Below, piece after piece: positions 1 through 5,385 of a stretch of DNA of 5,385 bases. The stretch's first letter is position 1; the number at the start of each line of letters is the position of its first letter. A model generated the notes under the pieces. It did no database searches. It was not told where the DNA came from and saw nothing but the letters and a program-made list of their open reading frames with translations. Source of the DNA: UBA10364 sp049611965 (GTDB lineage Bacteria > Bacteroidota > Bacteroidia > Flavobacteriales > Schleiferiaceae); assembly GCA_049611965.1 (NCBI GenBank), contig JBMZBC010000047.1, positions 1 to 5,385 on the forward strand. Reading direction: 5' to 3'. The position numbers and the translations under genes are program-made.

Positions 1-427
1 CATATTGGCATTCATACGCACCAGTCCTTTAGCGAAGCTAATGGCTTCTTTATCGACCTCTGAACCTACACACTCCCAGTTAAAAGCGGCGGTTGCGAGC
101 AGGGGATAAATCAATGAAGCACCCGCACCTACATCGAGCATGCGCACGCGTCTACCTTCAATTTTCGGCAATAAATCCCGAGCGTGTAACAAGTAATCGA
201 ACCGGCCAGGAACGGCAGGGCAGAGGTGTCCTTTTTTAAGGGACCAATTCACATTAAAACGCCACTTTAACAGCGCCTTATTGAGCAAATAAACGGCCTC
301 AGGATTGCTAAAGTCAATGCTCTTTCTCGCAAACTTTCCCGGGAACTACAAAGGCTTCCAACTCCGGAACCGCATTCACCAGTTGATTGAAGTTGTAGTT
401 GTTTTGGAAGGGATTCTGTGGATGCAC
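1..427 (-). pseudogene. rlmF: RlmF, 23S rRNA (adenine-1618-N6)-methyltransferase; 5' part only, with an apparent frameshift
   Basis: RlmF uses SAM to methylate N6 of A1618 in 23S rRNA. The reading begins at a GTG (427-425) giving HPQNPFQNNYNFNQL, then PELEAFVVPG, like the family's HPRN...YDF...PEL opening. This frame stops at TGA 316-314. The match continues one frame over as KFARKSIDFSNPEAVYLLNKAL, then GHLCPAVPGRFDYLLHARDLLP, the SAM-binding LDVGAGASLIYPLL and GSEVDKEAISFAK, open to the window edge. The second frame has a stop at 348-346, so the shift must fall at about 345-317. Alignment spacing to SIDF is normal if one base is surplus. The GTG start is chosen because an in-frame TAA lies five codons upstream and no ATG is available in that frame; no Shine-Dalgarno is seen. 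The catalytic NPPF region is outside the window. Family identity is secure; whether the gene is truly broken or carries a sequencing error is open. Confidence 0.85.
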
Positions 428-511
428 GAGCGCTACGTTTTATGTTGCGCAAGATACCAAAGCTTAGGTAGAACATTCTTCGTACTTTTTAAGCTGCTAA
501 CAATTCACATC

Positions 512-898
512 ATGAAGAAATTCATCTTTCTATTCGCCCTACTATTCACAGGCTACAACGGATTCGCTCAAGAGGCAACAATACCTTCTGGAACGATCAT
601 TCATCAAGTTTTCTTTTGGCTCGAACATCCTGATTCCATGGAAGATAAAGCAGCATTGAAGGAGGGCCTTGAAACTCTAGGTGGTATTCGTGAAGTACAG
701 ATGCTTGCCACCGGAGAGCCGGCCTCCACCATGAAGCGTGAGGTAGTGGTGAGCGATTGGGACGTCTCTGAGACTATGTATTTTAAAAGTACCGAGGATC
801 AAGATGTTTATCAAAATCATCCATTGCACCAAGCCTTTATCAAGGAATACGGACACCTTTGGAAAAAGGTGGTGGTTTATGACATTCGAATAGATTAG
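512..898 (+). CDS. Exported Dabb-domain (stress-responsive alpha-beta barrel) protein
   Basis: This gene encodes 128 residues. Residues 1-20 form a signal peptide: MKK, a hydrophobic FIFLFALLF core, then NGFAQ with likely cleavage at the FA/Q junction, so the product is probably periplasmic. The mature part of about 108 residues matches a single Dabb domain (dimeric ferredoxin-like alpha-beta barrel). It has the opening IIHQVFFWL at 29-37, a central helix EGLETLGGIREV, and the signature DVYQNHPLHQAFI at 98-110, ending in VVVYDIRI. Family members include stress-induced plant proteins and some small-molecule enzymes, so the substrate cannot be stated. The ATG at 512 is chosen because it starts the signal peptide; the frame is open further upstream only as antisense to rlmF. 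The gene is divergent from rlmF (84-bp gap), and its TAG overlaps the TAA of the convergent ATP-grasp gene. No clear promoter was found upstream. Confidence 0.88.
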   Translation: MKKFIFLFALLFTGYNGFAQEATIPSGTIIHQVFFWLEHPDSMEDKAALKEGLETLGGIREVQMLATGEPASTMKREVVVSDWDVSETMYFKSTEDQDVYQNHPLHQAFIKEYGHLWKKVVVYDIRID

Positions 899-1932
899 GA
901 TGAGAATTCCTTCGCGGCTGTATCAACTACATCGGCAATAACATGAAACCGTTTTCGCTGGCGGTAAAACTCTACAATTCCCTCTAAAAACGCTACTGGT
1001 TCATACCCTAATGCACGCTGCTGCTGCGATATACTACGCATTGTTCTAAAGTGATGTTTGTAGTACTTGTAACGAACTGAAATAGGCAATTCCTTTATGA
1101 AAATCTGAAGCGGTTCCGATTTGACACCGTTGTGTTCTATTAAGATGAAATCTCCAGCTAGCAGCGCATCGAGACTTGCAGCCTTTACATCCATCCGAGT
1201 AAAGCATATTCCAGCTTGAACGTACAGTTCTTCAACTAGAAACGCACGGAGGTTTTCGGTGTTTCCGACCATGGGTACTTCATGAAATGTAGAGCCATTA
1301 GTTCCGTTTCCAACATAATCAAGTACGATTTCTTCTCCTTCATCAGGTACCTCATTTAAACGACTTCTCAATCGACGGTGGATTTCTTCAACCCTTAGTT
1401 TCCGATTGCATCTAGCCGCTTGTGCTATGAGGGTTTTTAGTGTTAGTTCACCGTCACCGATAACCCTAGGGTATCGTTTTTCTACGATTGAGATTTCTGA
1501 TTCTTTTGTTCTGGGATGGTAATAAAACATTACCCCAAACTCCAGAGGTAGATCCACAAACGATTCTATACGAACTCGCATAGCACCGGCAGCCGTCAAA
1601 TAGGCATTGAGCTGGTCTAAACTGCGACATTTCTTTATACCGATGCCAGTGACCCCTTTATCGGGCTTTGCAATTACCGGAAATTCAATGCCCTTTGGAA
1701 GTTGGTCGAGTGTTCCTGTGTGAGAGAATCCTTTTGGAATCCAGCCCTCCCTTAGTTGCCGCAAAAGCGTTGTTTTTCGGTCGAGAAAGGCACCTCCGTA
1801 ATGCATGGAAGGATTGTTAACCGTGTAGAAGAAGAACTTACCAGAAGCAATAGAATTCCAGAGGTGTAGAAAGGTGAAGCAACTGTGCCAGAACCAATTT
1901 TCGAACTGAGCTTTCATAGCATAGGCACCCAT
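895..1932 (-). CDS. ATP-grasp domain protein (carboxylate-amine ligase-like)
   Basis: This is a 345-residue protein with ATP-grasp hallmarks. FPVIAKPDKGVTGIGIKK (84-101) supplies the ATP-binding lysine K89 and glycine-rich loop. ESFVDLPLEFGVMFYYHP (123-140) fits the nucleotide-binding beta strands. RMDVKAASLDALLAGDFILI (246-265) followed by EHNGVKSEP (266-274) is the metal-binding end, with E266 and N268 as likely Mg ligands. Enzymes of this superfamily join a carboxylate to an amine or thiol through an acyl phosphate. This resembles D-Ala-D-Ala-ligase-like and glutamate-ligase-like members, but the substrate is unknown. The N-terminus is unusually aromatic (ENWFWHSCFTFLHLW, 11-25; FFFYTVNNPSMHYGG, 33-47) and may pack on a membrane or a partner. 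The start at 1932 is a choice; Met6 at 1917 is equally possible, as neither has a clear ribosome binding site. The gene stands alone, with no adjacent peptide precursor or transporter. Confidence 0.85.
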   Translation of the reverse strand: MGAYAMKAQFENWFWHSCFTFLHLWNSIASGKFFFYTVNNPSMHYGGAFLDRKTTLLRQLREGWIPKGFSHTGTLDQLPKGIEFPVIAKPDKGVTGIGIKKCRSLDQLNAYLTAAGAMRVRIESFVDLPLEFGVMFYYHPRTKESEISIVEKRYPRVIGDGELTLKTLIAQAARCNRKLRVEEIHRRLRSRLNEVPDEGEEIVLDYVGNGTNGSTFHEVPMVGNTENLRAFLVEELYVQAGICFTRMDVKAASLDALLAGDFILIEHNGVKSEPLQIFIKELPISVRYKYYKHHFRTMRSISQQQRALGYEPVAFLEGIVEFYRQRKRFHVIADVVDTAAKEFSS

Positions 1933-2102
1933 GTGTGCGTATTAGGTTTTGTTGTTTGGTTTGTATTTCACAATTTAAGTTACTAATCCTGAGTGAAATA
2001 AAAAAACGCCTCCGAGAGGTTGGGCTGGTCACAAAAAATGAACAAGGGCGGGGGAAAGGCTGTTTTTATTGTTTTATATTTCCGTGCTTAAAACAATTGA
2101 AC
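1933..2102. promoter_or_regulatory. Divergent intergenic region between the ATP-grasp gene and the envelope operon
   Basis: This 170-bp gap separates two divergent start codons, so it should hold promoters for both. It is AT-rich at both ends, with TTTG repeats at 1948-1963 and an AT-rich TATATTTC at 2075-2082 that partly fits the Bacteroidota -7 element TAnnTTTG. I could not find a TTTG at the usual spacing of about 19-21 bases upstream of TATATTTC, so no promoter is firmly placed. A GC-rich patch at 2007-2060 includes a short hairpin, listed separately. The assignment rests on gene orientation rather than motifs. Confidence 0.45.
2000..2019 (-). terminator. Short hairpin plus T-tract in the ATP-grasp leader (weak terminator or attenuator)
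   Basis: Read on the minus strand, CCTC-TCG-GAGG (2019-2009) forms a 4-bp stem with a 3-base loop, followed by CG and seven Ts (2006-2000). The layout is terminator-like but the stem is short. It lies about 70 bases upstream of the ATP-grasp start, so it could stop antisense transcription or attenuate that gene. It could also be chance. Confidence 0.2.
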
Positions 2103-2627
2103 ATGTTTAAATATCTAAGAACGATTGGAATTGTTGCAATTTCAGTCTTCATGGTAGCTAGTTGCTCTGGCCCTGGCGAGATCCATGAATATTCGGTAAA
2201 CGACCTAGAGTTTAGTCTTGAAGGTCCATTATTTGCTGGCCCTAATAGTGGCCAAGCTGAAATCTCTGTTGATTTGGCAGAAGCCTTGGGTGAGGCTTAT
2301 GTTGATGGCATGAGAATTAGCGACGCCCGTTTGACTTCGGCGACAGTCGCTCCAAACGATTCGTTGGGTTTTGCCAATATCAATGCATTCGTAGTAGCCT
2401 TTGCTAGCGATAATGAAGATATTTCCATGCAGGAAGCTGCTGTGAAAAATCCATTGGAAGATGGCGCAGCTGAAGCGTCATTGAATGTCGCTCCTGAGGC
2501 TGAACTCGGGGAGATCATGGAAGAAGGCAAGGTATATGTTGTACTTGATGCTGACCTCGCAGAAGATTACTGGGACGGTAACCGTGACTTCAAATTGAAT
2601 TTTACACTTGAATTAACTATAAAATAG
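2103..2627 (+). CDS. Predicted lipoprotein of unknown function
   Basis: I do not recognise a family for this 174-residue protein. Residues 1-20 are a lipoprotein signal (MFKYLRT, a hydrophobic GIVAISVFMV core) ending in the lipobox VASC, so Cys21 should be lipidated and the protein anchored to a membrane. After a short SGPGEIHEY linker, the mature part is acidic and Ala/Glu/Asp-rich. Segments such as VNDLEFSLEG, QAEISVDL, ARLTSATVAP, NINAFVVAFAS and FKLNFTLELTIK alternate polar and hydrophobic residues, suggesting a beta-sandwich; this is inference. Cys21 is the only cysteine. The ATG at 2103 is chosen over the longer open frame because it begins the signal peptide and is preceded by an A-rich tract. 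It is the first gene of the block, with only 6 bp to the DUF2147 gene, so co-transcription is likely. Confidence 0.85.
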   Translation: MFKYLRTIGIVAISVFMVASCSGPGEIHEYSVNDLEFSLEGPLFAGPNSGQAEISVDLAEALGEAYVDGMRISDARLTSATVAPNDSLGFANINAFVVAFASDNEDISMQEAAVKNPLEDGAAEASLNVAPEAELGEIMEEGKVYVVLDADLAEDYWDGNRDFKLNFTLELTIK

Positions 2628-2633
2628 AAGACC

Positions 2634-3116
2634 ATGCTTCGCAAATTAACTTTCTTGGCAGTTTCTGCTGTCATAGCATTCGGAACATTAAGTTTCGATC
2701 TACCACAAAAATCAGAAGATCCAGGAGATCGTCTAGTAGGTATCTGGGAACCGTCGAACGGCCGTTCACGTATCAAAATTGACCGCATCGGTAATAAATA
2801 CTACGGTCGTGTAGTTTGGCTCATCGAGCCGAATGATGCAGACGGAAACCCAAGAACAGATATTAACAATCCCAATCCAGACCTACGCAACGTGCCATTA
2901 AGAGGCTTCCGTATGTGTAAGGATTTCGTTTACCAAGGTGACGACCAGTGGTCTGAGGGTACGTTGTATGATCCGAACAACGGTTCTACGTACCAAGGTA
3001 CCATCACTATGCGTGACATGAATACATTGGATATGCGCGGATACATTGGTGTAGAGGCTATCGGCCGTACAGATGTGTGGAAGCGTTTGAAAATGCCTTC
3101 TAGAAAGAAAAAGTAA
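2634..3116 (+). CDS. Exported DUF2147 family protein
   Basis: This 160-residue protein begins with a signal peptide at about 1-20 (MLRKLTFLAVSAVIAFGTLS); the cleavage site is not sharp. The rest fits DUF2147, a small exported family of unknown function. Matching features in order are LVGIWEP (34-40), GRSRIKI (43-49), YYGRVVWL (56-63), NPRTDINNPNP (72-82), VPLRGFRM (87-94), a W..G..YDP..G..Y pattern (W106, G109, YDP 112-114, G117, Y120), NTLDMRGYIG (130-139), and a GRTDVWKR ending (144-151). A short basic tail, SRKKK, closes the protein. The many conserved Gly, Trp and Tyr residues suggest a compact beta-rich fold. It lies 6 bp after the lipoprotein gene and 3 bp before the barrel gene, so it is the middle gene of an apparent operon. 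Confidence 0.9.
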   Translation: MLRKLTFLAVSAVIAFGTLSFDLPQKSEDPGDRLVGIWEPSNGRSRIKIDRIGNKYYGRVVWLIEPNDADGNPRTDINNPNPDLRNVPLRGFRMCKDFVYQGDDQWSEGTLYDPNNGSTYQGTITMRDMNTLDMRGYIGVEAIGRTDVWKRLKMPSRKKK

Positions 3117-3119
3117 TCA

Positions 3120-4232
3120 ATGATGCGCAACTTTTTGAAGTTAACGACGGCAGTATTCGTCCTTGCTTCAACACCAGTCTTCGCTCAAACCGACGGGACT
3201 GCAGATGACGATATAGATTGGAGCTTGTACGAGGACCTCGGTTTTGAGGACGAGAGTATGAAGCGCTATGCCAACGCGAAGATTGAAGGTTTGTCCCCTG
3301 CGAAATTGATCTCTATTGGCTATGATTTCCAAGGACCGTATTCGATTGCAGCAGGTGATCTTACTATGGCAGACGGAACTACTCTCGAGGGTAGTGACGC
3401 AATGCAAGTGAATTCTACTGCGGGTATCCGTGCAGGATTCAATCTTCCTGTAATTAGCCAAACCAATCTTGTTTGGCAGATGGGTGCCAATTATTGGAAC
3501 ACTTCGTACAACTACGCTGAAGCACCAACTTCTTCAGACAACCCGTTGCACCAGTCGCTTTCAGAGCACGGACTTCGTACTTCTGGTATCAATACAACCA
3601 TCTACAAACCGTTGGACGATACACAGTTCATCTTGTTCCAAGGTTCTGCAGATATGAGCGGTACTTATGGTGCATCAGCGATGCCAGCGCGGTACTTGAA
3701 GTATTCTGCTGCCGCTTTGTGGGGTAAACGTCCTACTGAAAAGAAGCAATGGGGTGTTGGTTTAGCACGTACCTACCGTGTAGGTGAGTTGAACTATATC
3801 CCGGTTATTCTTTACAATTCGACAAGTGCAAACAACAAGTGGGGAACAGAAGCTTTGTTTCCAGCACGTGTACACGTAAGAAGAACGATTAACCCACGTA
3901 ACATGCTATTCTTAGGATACGAGTTGCAAGGACAATCGTTCCGCATGTACGAGAACCTGCCAGGTTTTGATCTACGTGATGAAGATTTGGAAATCCGTCG
4001 TGGTGAAATCCGCGTACGTGCGGTTTACGAGTTCTCGTTGAAGGACTTCATTTGGATGTCTATTCAAGCGGGGTACCGCATCAACTACCGTTACGATGTT
4101 GATCGCTTGGTATCTGGACCAGATATCTACCGTGCATTTGGTCTTATCGACGGCACTCCAGCATATGCACAGATGAATGGCCTTACAAACCCATTCTACG
4201 TGAATATCAGCGTGAATCTAGTAAGTCCATAA
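3120..4232 (+). CDS. Predicted outer-membrane beta-barrel protein (DUF6268-like)
   Basis: This 370-residue protein has a type I signal peptide (MMRNFLKLTTAVFVLASTPVFA, cleavage about A22/Q23). An acidic segment follows (24-47, with ADDDIDW and EDLGFEDES), then MKRYANAKIEGLSPAKLISIGYDFQGPY, after which transmembrane-like beta strands begin. These alternate and are aromatic-rich, for example NLVWQMGANYWNTSYNY, KQWGVGLARTYRV, NMLFLGYELQGQSF, FIWMSIQAGYRINYRY and the C-terminal PFYVNISVNLV. This points to a closed barrel in the outer membrane. It looks closest to the DUF6268 group of Bacteroidota barrels, from memory and not tested. Two adjacent ATGs (3120, 3123) could both start it. It lies 3 bp after the DUF2147 gene and is followed by a strong terminator, so it ends the operon. 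No ligand or transport role can be read from the sequence. Confidence 0.83.
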   Translation: MMRNFLKLTTAVFVLASTPVFAQTDGTADDDIDWSLYEDLGFEDESMKRYANAKIEGLSPAKLISIGYDFQGPYSIAAGDLTMADGTTLEGSDAMQVNSTAGIRAGFNLPVISQTNLVWQMGANYWNTSYNYAEAPTSSDNPLHQSLSEHGLRTSGINTTIYKPLDDTQFILFQGSADMSGTYGASAMPARYLKYSAAALWGKRPTEKKQWGVGLARTYRVGELNYIPVILYNSTSANNKWGTEALFPARVHVRRTINPRNMLFLGYELQGQSFRMYENLPGFDLRDEDLEIRRGEIRVRAVYEFSLKDFIWMSIQAGYRINYRYDVDRLVSGPDIYRAFGLIDGTPAYAQMNGLTNPFYVNISVNLVSP

Positions 4233-4252
4233 TTTGGTCTTAATTGAAATAT

Positions 4253-4281
4253 AAAGCCCCACCAACTGGCGGGGCTTTTTT
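4253..4281. terminator. Bidirectional rho-independent terminator
   Basis: AAAGCCCC (4253-4260) pairs with GGGGCTTT (4271-4278) around a 10-base loop that can add two more CC/GG pairs. On the plus strand the stem runs into six Ts (4276-4281), ending the envelope operon 20 bp after its last stop. On the minus strand the stem is followed by TTTATATTT, so it also serves rhlE, whose stop lies 7 bp away. Confidence 0.9.
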
Positions 4282-4288
4282 ATGCAAT

Positions 4289-5385
4289 TTAGTTTCGTCT
4301 TGGTCGCTTCGGGCCTCTTTTCTTGCTACGATGACCACCACCTTCAGAGGGCTTATTGCCTTGACCCTGAGGCCTCGGCTTTTTATTTCGCGGTGGGCGC
4401 TGTCCTGGTTTCTTCGGTTTTCTATTCTCAGGATCCGACCATTCTTCGGCAGCACCGGCTGCGAATGGATGGTCTTCTATGAGTGGAATAGATGCTTTAA
4501 TGAGCTTTTCAATGTCTTTGAGGTATTCACGCTCATCGGCAGCACATAGCGAAACGGAGCCGCCAGAGGCATCTGCACGTCCCGTTCTTCCGATACGGTG
4601 CACATACGTTTCAGCAATGTTGGGCAGTTCGTAATTCACCACGTGTTCTAGCCCAGAGATGTCAATACCGCGTGCCGCAATATCGGTAGCTACAAGCACT
4701 TTCAGTTCACCGGCTTTAAAAGACTTCAATGCTTTCTGACGTGCACCTTGGCTCTTATTACCGTGAATGGCTGCAGCTTTTACCCCTTTCTTATTGAGAA
4801 TGCGTACTACTTTATCACAACCGTGCTTGGTGCGTCCGAAAACCAGTACAGAGCCCTCCATGTCCTGAAGTAAGTGAAGGAGCATCGACGGCTTATCTTT
4901 TTTGGCTACATAGTAAACTGCTTGAGTCACGCGTTCCGCTGTGGGCTTTTCGACAGCGATGCGAACCTGCTTGTAATTAGGTCTAAGAATTTGACTGCTA
5001 AGCTCAATAATAGCCTTGGGCATGGTCGCCGAAAAGAATAAGCTTTGACGGCGCTGCGGTATAATCTTTAACAGTTTACGTATATCGTGAATGAAGCCCA
5101 TGTCAAGCATTTGGTCGGCTTCATCGAGAACAAAGTGCGACAAGGAATCAAGATTGATAATGCCTTGATTGTGCAAATCAAGCAATCGCCCAGGAGTTGC
5201 TACCAGATAATCCACGCCCTTACGCAGCTGATCAATCTGAGGGTTCTGCCCTACACCTCCAAAGATGACTGCCGTTCTAATGGGCGTACCGGCACTGTAT
5301 CGCTTTGCATTTTCAGCTACCTGTAGGGCCAATTCCCGCGTCGGTGTAACCACCAACGCTCGGATACGTCGCTTCTTGCTTTGTC
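4289..5385 (-). CDS. rhlE: DEAD-box ATP-dependent RNA helicase RhlE, 5' end missing
   Basis: RhlE-type helicases use ATP to open short RNA duplexes in ribosome assembly and RNA decay. The visible 364 residues enter as SKKRRIRALVV and carry motif Ia PTRELAL (about 14-20), TPGRLLDL (63-70), motif II DEAD in VLDEADQMLDMGF (about 85-97), motif III SAT (118-120), motif IV LVFGRTKHG (180-188), motif V ATDIAARGIDI (232-242) and motif VI HRIGRTGRA (262-270). Both RecA-like domains are therefore present, except that the Q motif and Walker A lie beyond the right edge. The last 50 or so residues are a disordered basic tail rich in K, R, P and G (KKPGQRPPRNKKPRPQGQG), as expected for RhlE RNA-binding extensions. 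All visible catalytic motifs are intact. The gene is monocistronic as far as seen, converges on the envelope operon and shares its terminator. The subfamily call over related DEAD-box types such as DbpA or SrmB rests on overall resemblance. Confidence 0.92.
   Translation of the reverse strand, partial: QSKKRRIRALVVTPTRELALQVAENAKRYSAGTPIRTAVIFGGVGQNPQIDQLRKGVDYLVATPGRLLDLHNQGIINLDSLSHFVLDEADQMLDMGFIHDIRKLLKIIPQRRQSLFFSATMPKAIIELSSQILRPNYKQVRIAVEKPTAERVTQAVYYVAKKDKPSMLLHLLQDMEGSVLVFGRTKHGCDKVVRILNKKGVKAAAIHGNKSQGARQKALKSFKAGELKVLVATDIAARGIDISGLEHVVNYELPNIAETYVHRIGRTGRADASGGSVSLCAADEREYLKDIEKLIKASIPLIEDHPFAAGAAEEWSDPENRKPKKPGQRPPRNKKPRPQGQGNKPSEGGGHRSKKRGPKRPRRN

Noticed and set aside
317..345. 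Programmed +1 frameshift in rlmF
   Set aside because: CCC-G can be slippery, but RlmF is not known to be recoded and no stimulatory stop codon sits at the shift point; an indel is the simpler reading.
267..476. Minus-strand open frame starting at an ATG at 476, which could extend rlmF upstream
   Set aside because: It is a third frame whose translation does not match RlmF; using it would need an extra frameshift, while the GTG at 427 gives the expected N-terminal block directly.
305..511. Upstream extension of the Dabb gene in the same frame
   Set aside because: It is antisense to rlmF, and the signal peptide begins exactly at the ATG at 512.
2075..2082. TATATTTC as a Bacteroidota -7 promoter element for the envelope operon
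   Set aside because: It resembles TAnnTTTG, but no TTTG -33 element is present at the required spacing, so I did not list it as a promoter.
1935..2102. Upstream extension of the lipoprotein frame
   Set aside because: It would bury the lipoprotein signal 56 residues inside the protein; the ATG at 2103 sits directly before it.
4244..4549. Plus-strand open frames opposite the end of rhlE
   Set aside because: They are shadows of the low-complexity, basic rhlE tail and include the terminator sequence.
5087..5326. Plus-strand open frame opposite rhlE
   Set aside because: It lies entirely antisense to the conserved helicase core and has no recognisable features.

Overview
The window looks like chromosomal DNA from a Bacteroidota bacterium, most likely Flavobacteriales. 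The evidence is indirect. The coding regions are of moderate GC. Start codons are preceded by A-rich stretches rather than clear Shine-Dalgarno sequences. The gene families (RlmF, a signal-peptide-bearing Dabb protein, an ATP-grasp protein with an aromatic N-terminus, DUF2147, a DUF6268-like barrel, RhlE) commonly occur together in that phylum. No taxonomic marker gene is complete here.

Layout from left to right. (1) 1-427, minus: the N-terminal part of the 23S rRNA m6A1618 methyltransferase RlmF. It runs off the left edge and carries an apparent one-base frameshift near 317-345. (2) 512-898, plus: a small exported Dabb-domain protein. (3) 895-1932, minus: an ATP-grasp ligase-like enzyme whose stop codon overlaps that of the Dabb gene tail to tail. 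(4) A 170-bp divergent intergenic region, 1933-2102. (5) 2103-4232, plus: a tight three-gene block of envelope proteins, namely an unrecognised lipoprotein, a DUF2147 protein and an outer-membrane beta-barrel protein, with gaps of only 6 and 3 bp. (6) 4253-4281: a strong hairpin terminator with T-tracts usable from both sides. (7) 4289-5385, minus: the DEAD-box RNA helicase RhlE, cut by the right edge and so missing its Q motif and Walker A.

Functionally the window mixes two RNA-related housekeeping genes at its edges (rRNA methylation, RNA unwinding) with exported or envelope proteins in the middle. The three-gene block is the only clear operon. All three products carry N-terminal export signals, so a joint role at the outer membrane is a reasonable inference, but nothing in the sequence shows what it is. 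I found no mobile element, tRNA, rRNA, CRISPR array, toxin-antitoxin pair or recognisable defence system. The items most worth a second look are the rlmF frameshift and the envelope block.
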